Positions 15,869-22,232 of a DNA stretch of 22,232 nucleotides are shown piece after piece. A program made the position numbers and the translations under genes. The stretch's first letter is position 1. Each line of letters opens with the position of its first letter. A model generated the notes under the pieces. It saw nothing but the letters and a program-made list of their open reading frames with translations. It made no database searches and was not told the origin of the DNA. This stretch comes from Desulfobacterales bacterium S5133MH16 (GTDB lineage Bacteria; Desulfobacterota; Desulfobacteria; Desulfobacterales; UBA11574): contig MAXL01000285.1 in assembly GCA_001751005.1 (NCBI GenBank), positions 1 to 22,232 of the forward strand, given 5' to 3'.

Positions 15869-17560
15869 TTGCCTGAGAATAATGATCAAGACATCAGGAT
15901 CGGAGTATTTATTTGCCATTGCGGGTCCAATATCGCCGGCTACCTGGACATGGAAGCACTGTCAGATTATGCCCAAACCCTTCCCAATGTAACGTTCGTG
16001 CAAAGGAACCTTTATTCGTGTTCTGAAGGGGGTATTAACGAAATCAAAAAAGGGATTAAGGAGCAAAACCTTAACCGCGTTGTCGTGGCTTCCTGTACGC
16101 CCAGAACCCATGAACCTCTTTTTCGAAGTTCCTGTGAAGAGGCCGGACTTAATCCTTACCTTTTCGAAATGGTCAATATCCGCGATCAATGCTCCTGGGT
16201 GCACATGCGGGAGCAGGAAGATGGAACTGCCAAAGCCAAGGACCTGATCCGTATGGGGATTGCCAAGGCTGCTCTTTTGGAACCCCAGGAATCCATTATG
16301 TCCGAAGTTTGTGCCCGTGCCCTCGTTATTGGAGGGGGGATCGCCGGCATGACGGCTTCCACGGCACTGGCCCGACGCGGCTATGAAGTGGTCTTGGTCG
16401 AAAAAGAAGAAAATCTGGGAGGAATGCTCAACCACCTGAATAAACTTGGCCCTACCATGACGGATGCCGGCGATCTGATGGAAGAAAAAATCCAAGAGAT
16501 TGTGCAGCATGCCAAAATTACCGTCTTTACCCAGTCGCGGGTCACCGCTGTTCAGGGATTTATCGGGAAATTCGAAGCCGATATTGAAACCCAATCCGGC
16601 GTCAAAAAAATTGACATTGGGGTAATCCTTATGGCCACGGGTGGCCGTGCTTTTGTTCCCGAGGGCCTTTACGGCTATGACGGCCAACGTGTCATCACCC
16701 AGCTTGAGATGGAACAGCTTCTCAAAAATGGTTTAAATTCAGACATTAAAAACGTTGTTATGATTCAGTGCGTGGGTAGCCGCAATCAAGAAAGGCCCTA
16801 CTGTTCGCGGATCTGCTGCCAGATAGCCGTCAAGAACGCTATATTGATAAAGGACCAAATCCCGGATGCTACAATTTCCATTCTATATCGGGATATGCAG
16901 ATGTACGGTGTCGAAAACGAGGAAATGTTTCGTGATTCCAAAGCCAAGGGAGTCCGGTACATCCATTATGATCCTGCCAGATCTCCCCAGACGGAATCCG
17001 ATCAGGTACGGGTTTACCATTCCCTGCTTGGTCGTGAAATGGCTCTGCCCGCGGATCTGGTGGTTCTTTCCACGCCAATAGTTGCCCCGGAAGACGCCGA
17101 TGTAACTTCACAGCTTCTCAGGGTGCCGGTTGATGAAAACGGATTTTTTCTGGAAGGACACGTTAAGTTAAAACCGCTCGATTTTGCCACTGACGGCGTC
17201 TTTCTCTGCGGCAGCGCCCGTTTTCCGGCCAATATTCGAGAGGTGATTGCCCAGGGTTTAGGTGCGGCGTCTCGAGCCTCGATTCCCATGTCTAAGGGTT
17301 CGGTTGTTGTAGAACCGATTATTTCTGTATTGGCGGATGAAGACGCCTGCAGAGGCTGCGGGCTTTGTGTTGCACTTTGCCCTTACGGCGCTCTGGAAAT
17401 CCGGCATACGGAAAAGGGAAGAAAGGTGCATGTTATTGATGTGGCTTGTAAGGGATGCGGTGTATGTGCGGCTACTTGCTATCAGCATGCCCTGACCATT
17501 AACTCATATACGGATCAGCAGCTCGAAGCCCAGATTGATGCGTTTCTAATTGAAGATTGA
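15869..17560 (+). CDS. HdrA C-terminal module (FAD plus two [4Fe-4S] clusters)
   Basis: A 563-aa HdrA-type unit equivalent to the last ~555 residues of the 9479 protein: RIGVFICHCGSNIAGYL at 10-26, ASCTPRTHEPLF, QCSWVH, an FAD fold VIGGGIAG at 153-160, IQCVGSR with CSRICC, and a ferredoxin tail (494/497/500/504 and 527/530/533/537; proline after the last ligand is replaced by tyrosine). Together with the preceding Sec-HdrA it rebuilds the two-module HdrA/BamE arrangement, split between two genes 13 nt apart. The start is TTG 15869, chosen because AAAAGGAG (15854-15861) lies 7 nt upstream and homology begins six codons later; the in-frame ATG at 15650 would overlap the previous gene by about 200 nt with non-homologous sequence. 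Likely a second flavin site for bifurcation. Confidence 0.89.
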   Translation: MPENNDQDIRIGVFICHCGSNIAGYLDMEALSDYAQTLPNVTFVQRNLYSCSEGGINEIKKGIKEQNLNRVVVASCTPRTHEPLFRSSCEEAGLNPYLFEMVNIRDQCSWVHMREQEDGTAKAKDLIRMGIAKAALLEPQESIMSEVCARALVIGGGIAGMTASTALARRGYEVVLVEKEENLGGMLNHLNKLGPTMTDAGDLMEEKIQEIVQHAKITVFTQSRVTAVQGFIGKFEADIETQSGVKKIDIGVILMATGGRAFVPEGLYGYDGQRVITQLEMEQLLKNGLNSDIKNVVMIQCVGSRNQERPYCSRICCQIAVKNAILIKDQIPDATISILYRDMQMYGVENEEMFRDSKAKGVRYIHYDPARSPQTESDQVRVYHSLLGREMALPADLVVLSTPIVAPEDADVTSQLLRVPVDENGFFLEGHVKLKPLDFATDGVFLCGSARFPANIREVIAQGLGAASRASIPMSKGSVVVEPIISVLADEDACRGCGLCVALCPYGALEIRHTEKGRKVHVIDVACKGCGVCAATCYQHALTINSYTDQQLEAQIDAFLIED

Positions 17561-17690
17561 CTATTTACTATTGAAGATTTTTTGGATTGAAGATTATAGA
17601 TTGTCGATTTATGGAAGGCTCTTTGCTCCGTTGTTTTGATTATTTTATCATCTTAAACGGTTATAATTCCTTAAATCTTCAATCTTCAAT
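17549..17690. repeat. AT-rich cluster of direct and inverted ATTGAAGATT repeats
   Basis: ATTGAAGATT occurs at 17549-17558 (spanning the last codons of the HdrA module), 17570-17579 and 17586-17595; its reverse complement AATCTTCAAT occurs at 17674-17683 and 17681-17690. Arms 17585-17595 and 17681-17691 can pair over 11 bp across a roughly 85-nt loop. The 161-nt gap holding them is the longest between genes in the 7066-21004 run and precedes MvhD-2. Type is unknown; it resembles short dispersed intergenic repeats rather than a mobile element. Confidence 0.6.
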
Positions 17691-17721
17691 CGAAAATTTT
17701 CAATCTAAAGGGAGGTTATCA

Positions 17722-18504
17722 TTGGCCCCATTCGTTCCTAAAATTCTTGCTTATTGCTGTACATGGTGAGGATACTCCGCTGCTGATTTGGCTGGAGTTT
17801 CCAGACTACAATATACACCGGAGATTAAGACCGTTCGAATCATGTGCACCGGCCGGATAGATCCGGCCATGGTGGCCAGGGCCTTTCAAAAAAGACTTGA
17901 CGGCCTTATGGTGGTGGGCTGCTATTTTGGAGACTGCCATTATATTAGCGGAAACGTTCAGGCAAAGGCCAAAATAGATACGACCCGCAAGCTTTTCAAA
18001 CACATTGGTGTTAATGAAGAACGCCTGGCCTTCCGGCAATGTTCTTCGGGTGAAGCCTCTGTATTTGTTAAATTAGTCACGGAATTCGATGAGAAAATCC
18101 GCAGCCTTGGCCCTCTGGGAGGAGACGGGGATCGTGTCAAGGCCCCGGAAATCTTTGGGAAACTTGAAGCTGCAGAGGCCGTACTTGCCGGCGAAAAGAT
18201 CCGATGGGTAATGGGGAAAAGGACTCCGTTTCTTGAAACCGGCAACATCTATGGTGAGATTTTTACCGAGCACGAATTTAATCGCGCGATGGACATGATC
18301 ATCGTGGAAGAAATCGAGGTCCAGGAAATCCTTGCAAAACTCAAGGAAGGCGCCCGTTCAGTCAAGGATCTGGCCGGGGATCTGGCCATTCCATCGGAAA
18401 GGGTCTTTCGATACATAACCGCCCTCAAAAGGAAAGGGATGGTCGCCCTGGACAATGTGGCCGACCGGTCGCCAATATTCCAGTTAGTGCCTCAAGAGGT
18501 GTAA
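17722..18504 (+). CDS. MvhD-type [2Fe-2S] subunit with selenocysteine at residue 16 and a winged-helix-like tail
   Basis: Reading UGA 17767-17769 as Sec gives 260 aa. The MvhD domain (about 1-125) has C13 and U16 (CCTWUGYSAADLAG), C42 (IMCTGR) and C67/C72 in GCYFGDCHYISGN. U16 aligns with C17 of MvhD-1, while C67 aligns with its U68, so Sec positions are swapped. The start is TTG 17722, because GGGAGG (17710-17715) lies 6 nt upstream; an in-frame ATG at 17587 would run through repeat sequence. Residues about 135-260 are extra: a mixed segment (KIRWVMGKRTPFLETGNIYG) followed by a winged-helix-like stretch at about 200-255 (RSVKDLAGDLAIPSERVFRY, then ITALKRKGMVAL). The tail may be a docking or DNA-binding domain. 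It likely connects to the HdrA modules before it. Confidence 0.87.
17792..17804 (+). promoter_or_regulatory. SECIS-like hairpin of MvhD-2
   Basis: Twenty-two nt after UGA 17767-17769, CUGGA (17792-17796) pairs with UCCAG (17800-17804) around a GUU loop. The stem is short (5 bp) but perfect and presents GU in the loop at a suitable distance. Weakest of the four by stem length. Confidence 0.52.
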
Positions 18505-18508
18505 TAAA

Positions 18509-20176
18509 GTGGATGACAAAACAGTATTGATTGTTGGAGGAGGGCTCGATGGGGTCCGTACCGCCCTTGAACAAGTAGAAACAGGGGCTCAGGTTACTAT
18601 TGTGGAGAAATTTCCCACATTAGGTGCGGAGAGGATTCCCAGGGACAGACTCATCAGACCGGAACAAGCGTTTATAAATCCTGATCTGGAGAAGGTGCGC
18701 GATCATAACAATATCCGGATCCTCACATACAGTGATATCAAGAAGATCAACAGGGATAACGGAAAGCTAAGAGTCCGCATCCTGAAACACAGCCTCCGGG
18801 TTGATAACAGTAAGTGCAACGACTGCAAGGCCTGCATACAGGTCTGTCCGGTTAACATGTTTGACGATTTTGACGAGGGTTTGGGCTTTCGTACAGCAGT
18901 TGATTTTTGCAATCTTGCAACGGGTGGATACAATATCTATAAAGAAGACATGCCTGTCTGCCAGGAGACATGCCCCGTTAATCTGGATATCCGAGCCTAT
19001 GTGGGTTTAATTGCCGACGGCAAGCATTTGGAATCTTTGGCTAAAATCAGAGAAAGACTTCCGCTTCCCGGCAGTATCGGCCGAATCTGTCCCCATCCGT
19101 GTGAAACAGCCTGCAACCGCCAATATCTGGATGAACCGATCAGCATCTGTTTCCTCAAGCGATTTGTTTCTGATGTGGAGCTAAGCCAGGAAATAGAACC
19201 GGTTTATGAAACCCCGGAACATAAGTATCCGGAAAAAATTGCCATTGTCGGTGCTGGTCCGGCCGGATTGACCTGTGCCCATGACCTGGCAAGGTTGGGA
19301 TATGAACATATAAAGATCTTCGAATCGCTCCCTGTTCCGGGAGGTTATCTCTGGGTCGGTATTCCGGAATACCGATTGCCCAAAAAACTGCTTCAGCGAG
19401 AAGTGGACCTTATTTGCAACATGGGAGTTGAAATTCAATACAATACTCGCATCGGGAAAGATGTCGCTTTTGAAAACCTTACAAACGATTATGATGCTTT
19501 GTTTATTGGCATAGGTTGCCATATGGGTCTTAAGCTTCGGGTGCCCGGTGAAGATGATTATGAGGGAATTGTAGACTGTGTGACCTTTCTAAGAGAGCAG
19601 GCCCTGGGCAATCTCCCGAAAGCAAAAGGAAAACTTATTGTGATCGGAGGGGGTAATGCGGCAATAGACTCGGCTCGTGTGGGCTGGCGAATGGGTTTTG
19701 ATAAAGTATATATTCTCTACCGCAGAACCAAAAAGGAAATGCCGGCCAATTCTTGGGAAATCGATGCCGCCGAGCATGAGGGAGTCATTCTTCAGTACCT
19801 TGCCGCACCTGTGGAAATCCTGGGTGAAAACGGAAAAGTTACCGGCATGAAATGCATCAAAATGGAACTTGGAGAACCGGATGATTCAGGACGCAGGCGA
19901 CCGGTTCCCATTGAAGGTTCTGAATATATCATTGACGCTGAAACCATAGTGCCGGCCATCAGTCAAGGTACGGATTTGAGATTTCTCGACGAAGGTCATG
20001 ATTTTGACCTTTCACGCTGGAACACCTTTTTAATTGATGAGGAAACCGGTGCAACCAATATTCCGGGGGTGTTTGCCGGAGGTGATGTGGTGACCGGCCC
20101 GGATATTGCCATTCGTGCCATTGCTGGTGGAAAGCGCGCAGCTGTGGGCATTCATGAGTACCTGAGGAGCAAGTAA
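18509..20176 (+). CDS. HdrA-like N-domain fused to GltD/NfnB-like NAD(P)H flavoprotein
   Basis: A 555-aa fusion. Residues 1-145 follow HdrA (VGGGLDGVRTALE, EKFPTLGAE, ferredoxin motif C103/C106/C109/C113), but the stretch that should read TFPTNDCxxC/U-ILSPK is RDRLIRPEQAFINPDLEK, with no Cys or Sec. Residues about 148-235 are the GltD-type helical Fe-S domain (CQETCPVN, RICPHPCETACNR). Then an FAD fold (VGAGPAGLTCAHDLA, near 246-260) and an NAD(P)H fold (VIGGGNAAIDSARVGWRMG, near 376-394) as in glutamate synthase small subunit/NfnB. The start is GTG 18509 (AAGAGGTG 7 nt upstream), 4 nt after MvhD-2. A TAA at 20174-20176 ends it where relatives continue. It probably feeds NAD(P)H electrons into the neighbouring Hdr set; GltD proper is unlikely because no gltB is nearby. 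Confidence 0.87.
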   Translation: MDDKTVLIVGGGLDGVRTALEQVETGAQVTIVEKFPTLGAERIPRDRLIRPEQAFINPDLEKVRDHNNIRILTYSDIKKINRDNGKLRVRILKHSLRVDNSKCNDCKACIQVCPVNMFDDFDEGLGFRTAVDFCNLATGGYNIYKEDMPVCQETCPVNLDIRAYVGLIADGKHLESLAKIRERLPLPGSIGRICPHPCETACNRQYLDEPISICFLKRFVSDVELSQEIEPVYETPEHKYPEKIAIVGAGPAGLTCAHDLARLGYEHIKIFESLPVPGGYLWVGIPEYRLPKKLLQREVDLICNMGVEIQYNTRIGKDVAFENLTNDYDALFIGIGCHMGLKLRVPGEDDYEGIVDCVTFLREQALGNLPKAKGKLIVIGGGNAAIDSARVGWRMGFDKVYILYRRTKKEMPANSWEIDAAEHEGVILQYLAAPVEILGENGKVTGMKCIKMELGEPDDSGRRRPVPIEGSEYIIDAETIVPAISQGTDLRFLDEGHDFDLSRWNTFLIDEETGATNIPGVFAGGDVVTGPDIAIRAIAGGKRAAVGIHEYLRSK

Positions 20177-21004
20177 ATGATATACGAGAAGGAAACACGC
20201 TATGTTATACCGTTCGGTGATATACCGTCTCCACGCGCAGAAATGCCGGAGATTTCGGTGGATGAAAGAAGAGAAAATTATACGGAAGTAGAAACCGGTT
20301 TTCCGGAAAAGATAGCCGTTCAAGAAGCCAGGCGATGCCTCAGTTGCCGTCGCTGTCTGGGCTGTGCCCTTTGCTGGGCTGAATGTAAGCCTGAAGCCAT
20401 CGATTTTGATATTCCTGATGAAGAGCTGGAATTGGAATTTGACGATGTCATTATAACAAACGGCCAGGACAACGCATTTTATCCGTTCAATCCCCAATTG
20501 GGTTATGGAAAATACCCGGATGTGATCACCGATTTACAGTTCGAGCGGATGCTCTCACCGACCGGTCCCTTTAACGGGATGGTGGTTTCGCCTCTGGATG
20601 GCGAGATCCCCGGCCGTATTGCCGTTGTTCAGGGAGATACAGGAGATGATGAAGAGCATCTTCTTTCCAGTCTAATACTGGGCGTGAACCAATCCGTCAT
20701 TGCCCTTGATAAAATAAAAGATCTCGAGATGGTTCTGATCTCCCCTTTATGTGAATCCTTTCAAGAAAAGTTTTTTGCCGAAGCGGAAAAAATCCCGGGG
20801 CTTCAGATTATAGAGGGATCACCGGAATCGGTTGAAAAGGAACGTGATACCAAAGAACCTTTGCTCCTTAAATATTCAGCAGACGGTGAAAATAAGCAAA
20901 AAGCCTTTGATTTAATAGTTATCCTGACAAAACCAAAAATCTCGCCCGAACTGGAATCGTTAAGCAATCTGTTCTGGACGGAATTCGGGATGCACGTTTT
21001 TTAG
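20177..21004 (+). CDS. GltD C-terminal tail plus degenerate HdrA C-terminal half
   Basis: A 275-aa protein in the same frame as the preceding gene, separated only by one TAA. Its start (PSPRAEMPEISVDERRENYT) matches the linker that in GltD-like proteins follows the NAD(P)H domain, with the EARRCLSCRRC Fe-S segment (C54, C57, C60, C63, C66, C70) after it. Residues about 85-150 follow HdrA (DVITDLQFERMLSPTGPFNG), but where HdrA has IQCVGSR and CSGxCC this protein reads VVQGDTGDDEEH and has no cysteine pair. GAGGAG at 20164-20169, 7 nt before ATG 20177, shows it is translated on its own. It is probably the second part of a split flavoprotein subunit; catalytic loss in the HdrA-like part suggests a structural role. 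Confidence 0.8.
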   Translation: MIYEKETRYVIPFGDIPSPRAEMPEISVDERRENYTEVETGFPEKIAVQEARRCLSCRRCLGCALCWAECKPEAIDFDIPDEELELEFDDVIITNGQDNAFYPFNPQLGYGKYPDVITDLQFERMLSPTGPFNGMVVSPLDGEIPGRIAVVQGDTGDDEEHLLSSLILGVNQSVIALDKIKDLEMVLISPLCESFQEKFFAEAEKIPGLQIIEGSPESVEKERDTKEPLLLKYSADGENKQKAFDLIVILTKPKISPELESLSNLFWTEFGMHVF

Positions 21005-22140
21005 GCGTCCAGCAATGGAAAAACCGTCTCTTTGATTTTTGTAACAACCGATGATGCCATTTGCCGGGCAGAATCAGCAATTGCGCCGTTAATTTTATAG
21101 GGTCGATCCGAGAGTGTGAGATTTTGACCCAGTTCGGTTCGGTGCTTGCTGACAAACTCCCGGGGTAAAGTGTCCGGAATTTCAACTCCTTTCATGATTG
21201 CCCACGCCTGAGTCCATGCCCGGGCCACATTCATGACATTATATCCGCCGCCACCCAGCGCAACCCATTTAAGGCCCCACGATTTTATCTCCCGTATTAT
21301 CCTGCTAAAGCCGTTGGTCGTGAGATTCAGGCTTGCCAGAGGATCGGTTGCCAGGGTGTCCACTCCAAGTTGTGTAACCAGGATATCCGGAGCAAAAGCA
21401 TGCACCAGCGGCGGCACCAGTTCCATAAAAACCCAAATGTACAAATCGTCATCGGTTCCGGGCGCCAACGGCACATTGACCGCGTATCCCCGGCCCGGCC
21501 CCTGCCCCATATCGTCGGGAAAACCGGTGCCCGGAAAAAGCGTATGTCCGTGCTGATGGAGAGAGACGGTCAGGACTCGATCCGTGTTATAAAACGCCGC
21601 CTCAACCCCGTCACCGTGGTGTACATCTACATCCAGGTAGACCACACGCAAACCGTCCTGAACCATTTTGGCAATCCCTATGGCCGGATCATTAAGATAG
21701 CAGAATCCAGAGGCCCGACTTTGCGTTGCATGGTGCAAACCGCCCGCAATATTAAATGCGATCTCACGATTTTCGTTTAATATCTGGCGGATACATTCAA
21801 GGGTCGCACCGGTGACCAGTAAAGACCAGTCATATAAACCGGGAAACAAGGGGTTGTCACCGCTGCCCAGACCGTACTTCCAGGCTTGTGAGGGAGCTCT
21901 GCCCGAATTGGCTGTTTTAAGTATCTCCAAATATTCAGGAGAGTGAATGAGCATAACATCTTGTTCGTCGGCTTCTTTTGCTTCTACCCAGGGCGACGAA
22001 GACGTATCAAAAATCCCATATTCGCCGATCAAGTCCATGGTTAACCGGAGTCGCTCCACTTTCAGGGGATGACTGGGGCCATAACTATGATGGTGGAATT
22101 TATTGCTAAAAACGAGAACTTCTTTTCCGGGTGCGCTCAT
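21001..22140 (-). CDS. acuC: AcuC-like class I histone-deacetylase-family amidohydrolase
   Basis: A 379-aa cytoplasmic zinc hydrolase of the arginase/deacetylase fold; bacterial relatives remove acetyl groups from lysine (AcuC on acetyl-CoA synthetase) or polyamines. Active-site parts are present: H136-H137 (GGLHHA), zinc ligands D172 and H174 (LDVDVHHGDG), D261 (GVDTLATDPL, where the family has G-A/V-D-x-L) and the catalytic tyrosine Y300 in GGGGYN. I start at ATG 22140 (MSAPGKEV); the longer in-frame start at 22227 would add 29 residues translated from repeat sequence. No strong ribosome-binding site is visible; the nearest AAGGAA is about 18 nt away. Its TAA overlaps the TAG of the convergent gene by 3 nt (21001-21004), with no room for a terminator between them. 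Link to the Hdr operon is unclear. Confidence 0.88.
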   Translation of the reverse strand: MSAPGKEVLVFSNKFHHHSYGPSHPLKVERLRLTMDLIGEYGIFDTSSSPWVEAKEADEQDVMLIHSPEYLEILKTANSGRAPSQAWKYGLGSGDNPLFPGLYDWSLLVTGATLECIRQILNENREIAFNIAGGLHHATQSRASGFCYLNDPAIGIAKMVQDGLRVVYLDVDVHHGDGVEAAFYNTDRVLTVSLHQHGHTLFPGTGFPDDMGQGPGRGYAVNVPLAPGTDDDLYIWVFMELVPPLVHAFAPDILVTQLGVDTLATDPLASLNLTTNGFSRIIREIKSWGLKWVALGGGGYNVMNVARAWTQAWAIMKGVEIPDTLPREFVSKHRTELGQNLTLSDRPYKINGAIADSARQMASSVVTKIKETVFPLLDA

Positions 22141-22171
22141 AACTTTATAGTATGGGAATTTCCTTTTTAGA

Positions 22172-22199
22172 CACGGATTACACGGATGGCCACGGATTA
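22172..22199. repeat. three short CACGGAT tandem units upstream of acuC
   Basis: CACGGATTA at 22172-22180, CACGGATGG at 22181-22189 and CACGGATTA at 22191-22199. Only three units, so not a CRISPR. Short CACGGAT repeats of this kind are scattered in intergenic DNA of many bacteria; function unknown. Confidence 0.55.
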
Positions 22200-22213
22200 G
22201 CTTTATGTTGTTT

Positions 22214-22232
22214 GAACAATGGTTCATTGTTC
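22214..22232. repeat. 8-bp perfect palindromic hairpin at window edge
   Basis: GAACAATG (22214-22221) and CATTGTTC (22225-22232) are perfect reverse complements with a GTT loop. It lies about 75-90 nt upstream of the acuC start and runs to the window end. It could be an operator, the end of a neighbouring gene's terminator, or part of a longer repeat cut off by the window. Confidence 0.5.

Noticed and set aside
17587..17721. ATG 17587 as the MvhD-2 start
   Set aside because: The 45 extra codons lie in AT-rich repeat sequence and do not match the MvhD family; TTG 17722 follows GGGAGG at 6 nt.
22172..22199. CRISPR-like tandem repeat
   Set aside because: Units are 9-10 nt, almost contiguous, only three copies and no spacers.
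22141..22227. 29-residue N-terminal extension of the AcuC-like protein
   Set aside because: It is translated from CACGGAT repeats and contains no family sequence; MSAPGKEV at 22140 begins close to the conserved domain.

Overview
The window reads as a chromosomal piece of an anaerobic, selenocysteine-using bacterium, most likely a Desulfobacterota (sulfate-reducing or syntrophic 'deltaproteobacterial') lineage. This is an inference from gene content: stacked HdrA/HdrB/HdrC, NuoE/NuoF and MvhD electron-transfer modules, a DsrM/NarI-like membrane cytochrome fused to HdrC-type ferredoxin domains, and a PAS/HD-GYP protein of a style common in that group. I saw no rRNA, tRNA, CRISPR array, phage gene or transposase.

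Layout. (1) 54-3241: a cytoplasmic PAS/HD-GYP signalling protein (+) converges on an exported beta-propeller/VCBS-like protein (-), which has a good sigma-70-type promoter at 3303-3331. (2) 3242-3803: gene-poor intergenic region. (3) 3804-6916: a membrane-linked Hdr set: NarI-like cytochrome b with a periplasmic CxxCH loop and two HdrC-type domains; an HdrB; and a truncated HdrA that still carries an in-frame UGA and a SECIS-like hairpin. (4) 6917-7065: a spacer with a perfect 17-bp inverted repeat. (5) 7066-18504: NuoE, NuoF, a NuoG/HdrA hybrid, MvhD-1 (Sec), an HdrC-HdrB fusion, HdrA N-half (Sec), HdrA C-half and MvhD-2 (Sec, with a winged-helix-like tail). (6) 18509-21004: an HdrA-like/GltD-like flavoprotein split into two genes by one in-frame TAA. 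(7) 21001-22140 (-): an AcuC/class I histone-deacetylase-type amidohydrolase whose stop codon overlaps the preceding convergent one.

How they may work together. From 3804 to 21004 every gene is on the + strand with short gaps or overlaps, so one or two long transcripts are likely. The parts match the known logic of flavin-based electron bifurcation: NuoEF oxidises or reduces NAD(H), HdrA flavin modules split or merge electrons, MvhD-type [2Fe-2S] subunits wire NADH- or H2-side modules to HdrA, and HdrBC/HdrD-type CCG subunits act on a disulfide or another low-potential partner. The set resembles the BamDEFGHI part of the class II benzoyl-CoA reductase megacomplex, but no BamB/BamC-like catalytic subunit is visible here. 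The membrane Hdr set at the front suggests a link to quinone or periplasmic cytochromes.

The main result is four in-frame UGA codons (6710, 12938, 14500, 17767). All sit where the family normally has a conserved cysteine and all are followed by a hairpin 15-22 nt downstream, so simple ORF calling breaks four genes here. The two MvhD paralogues carry Sec at different, reciprocal cysteine positions.
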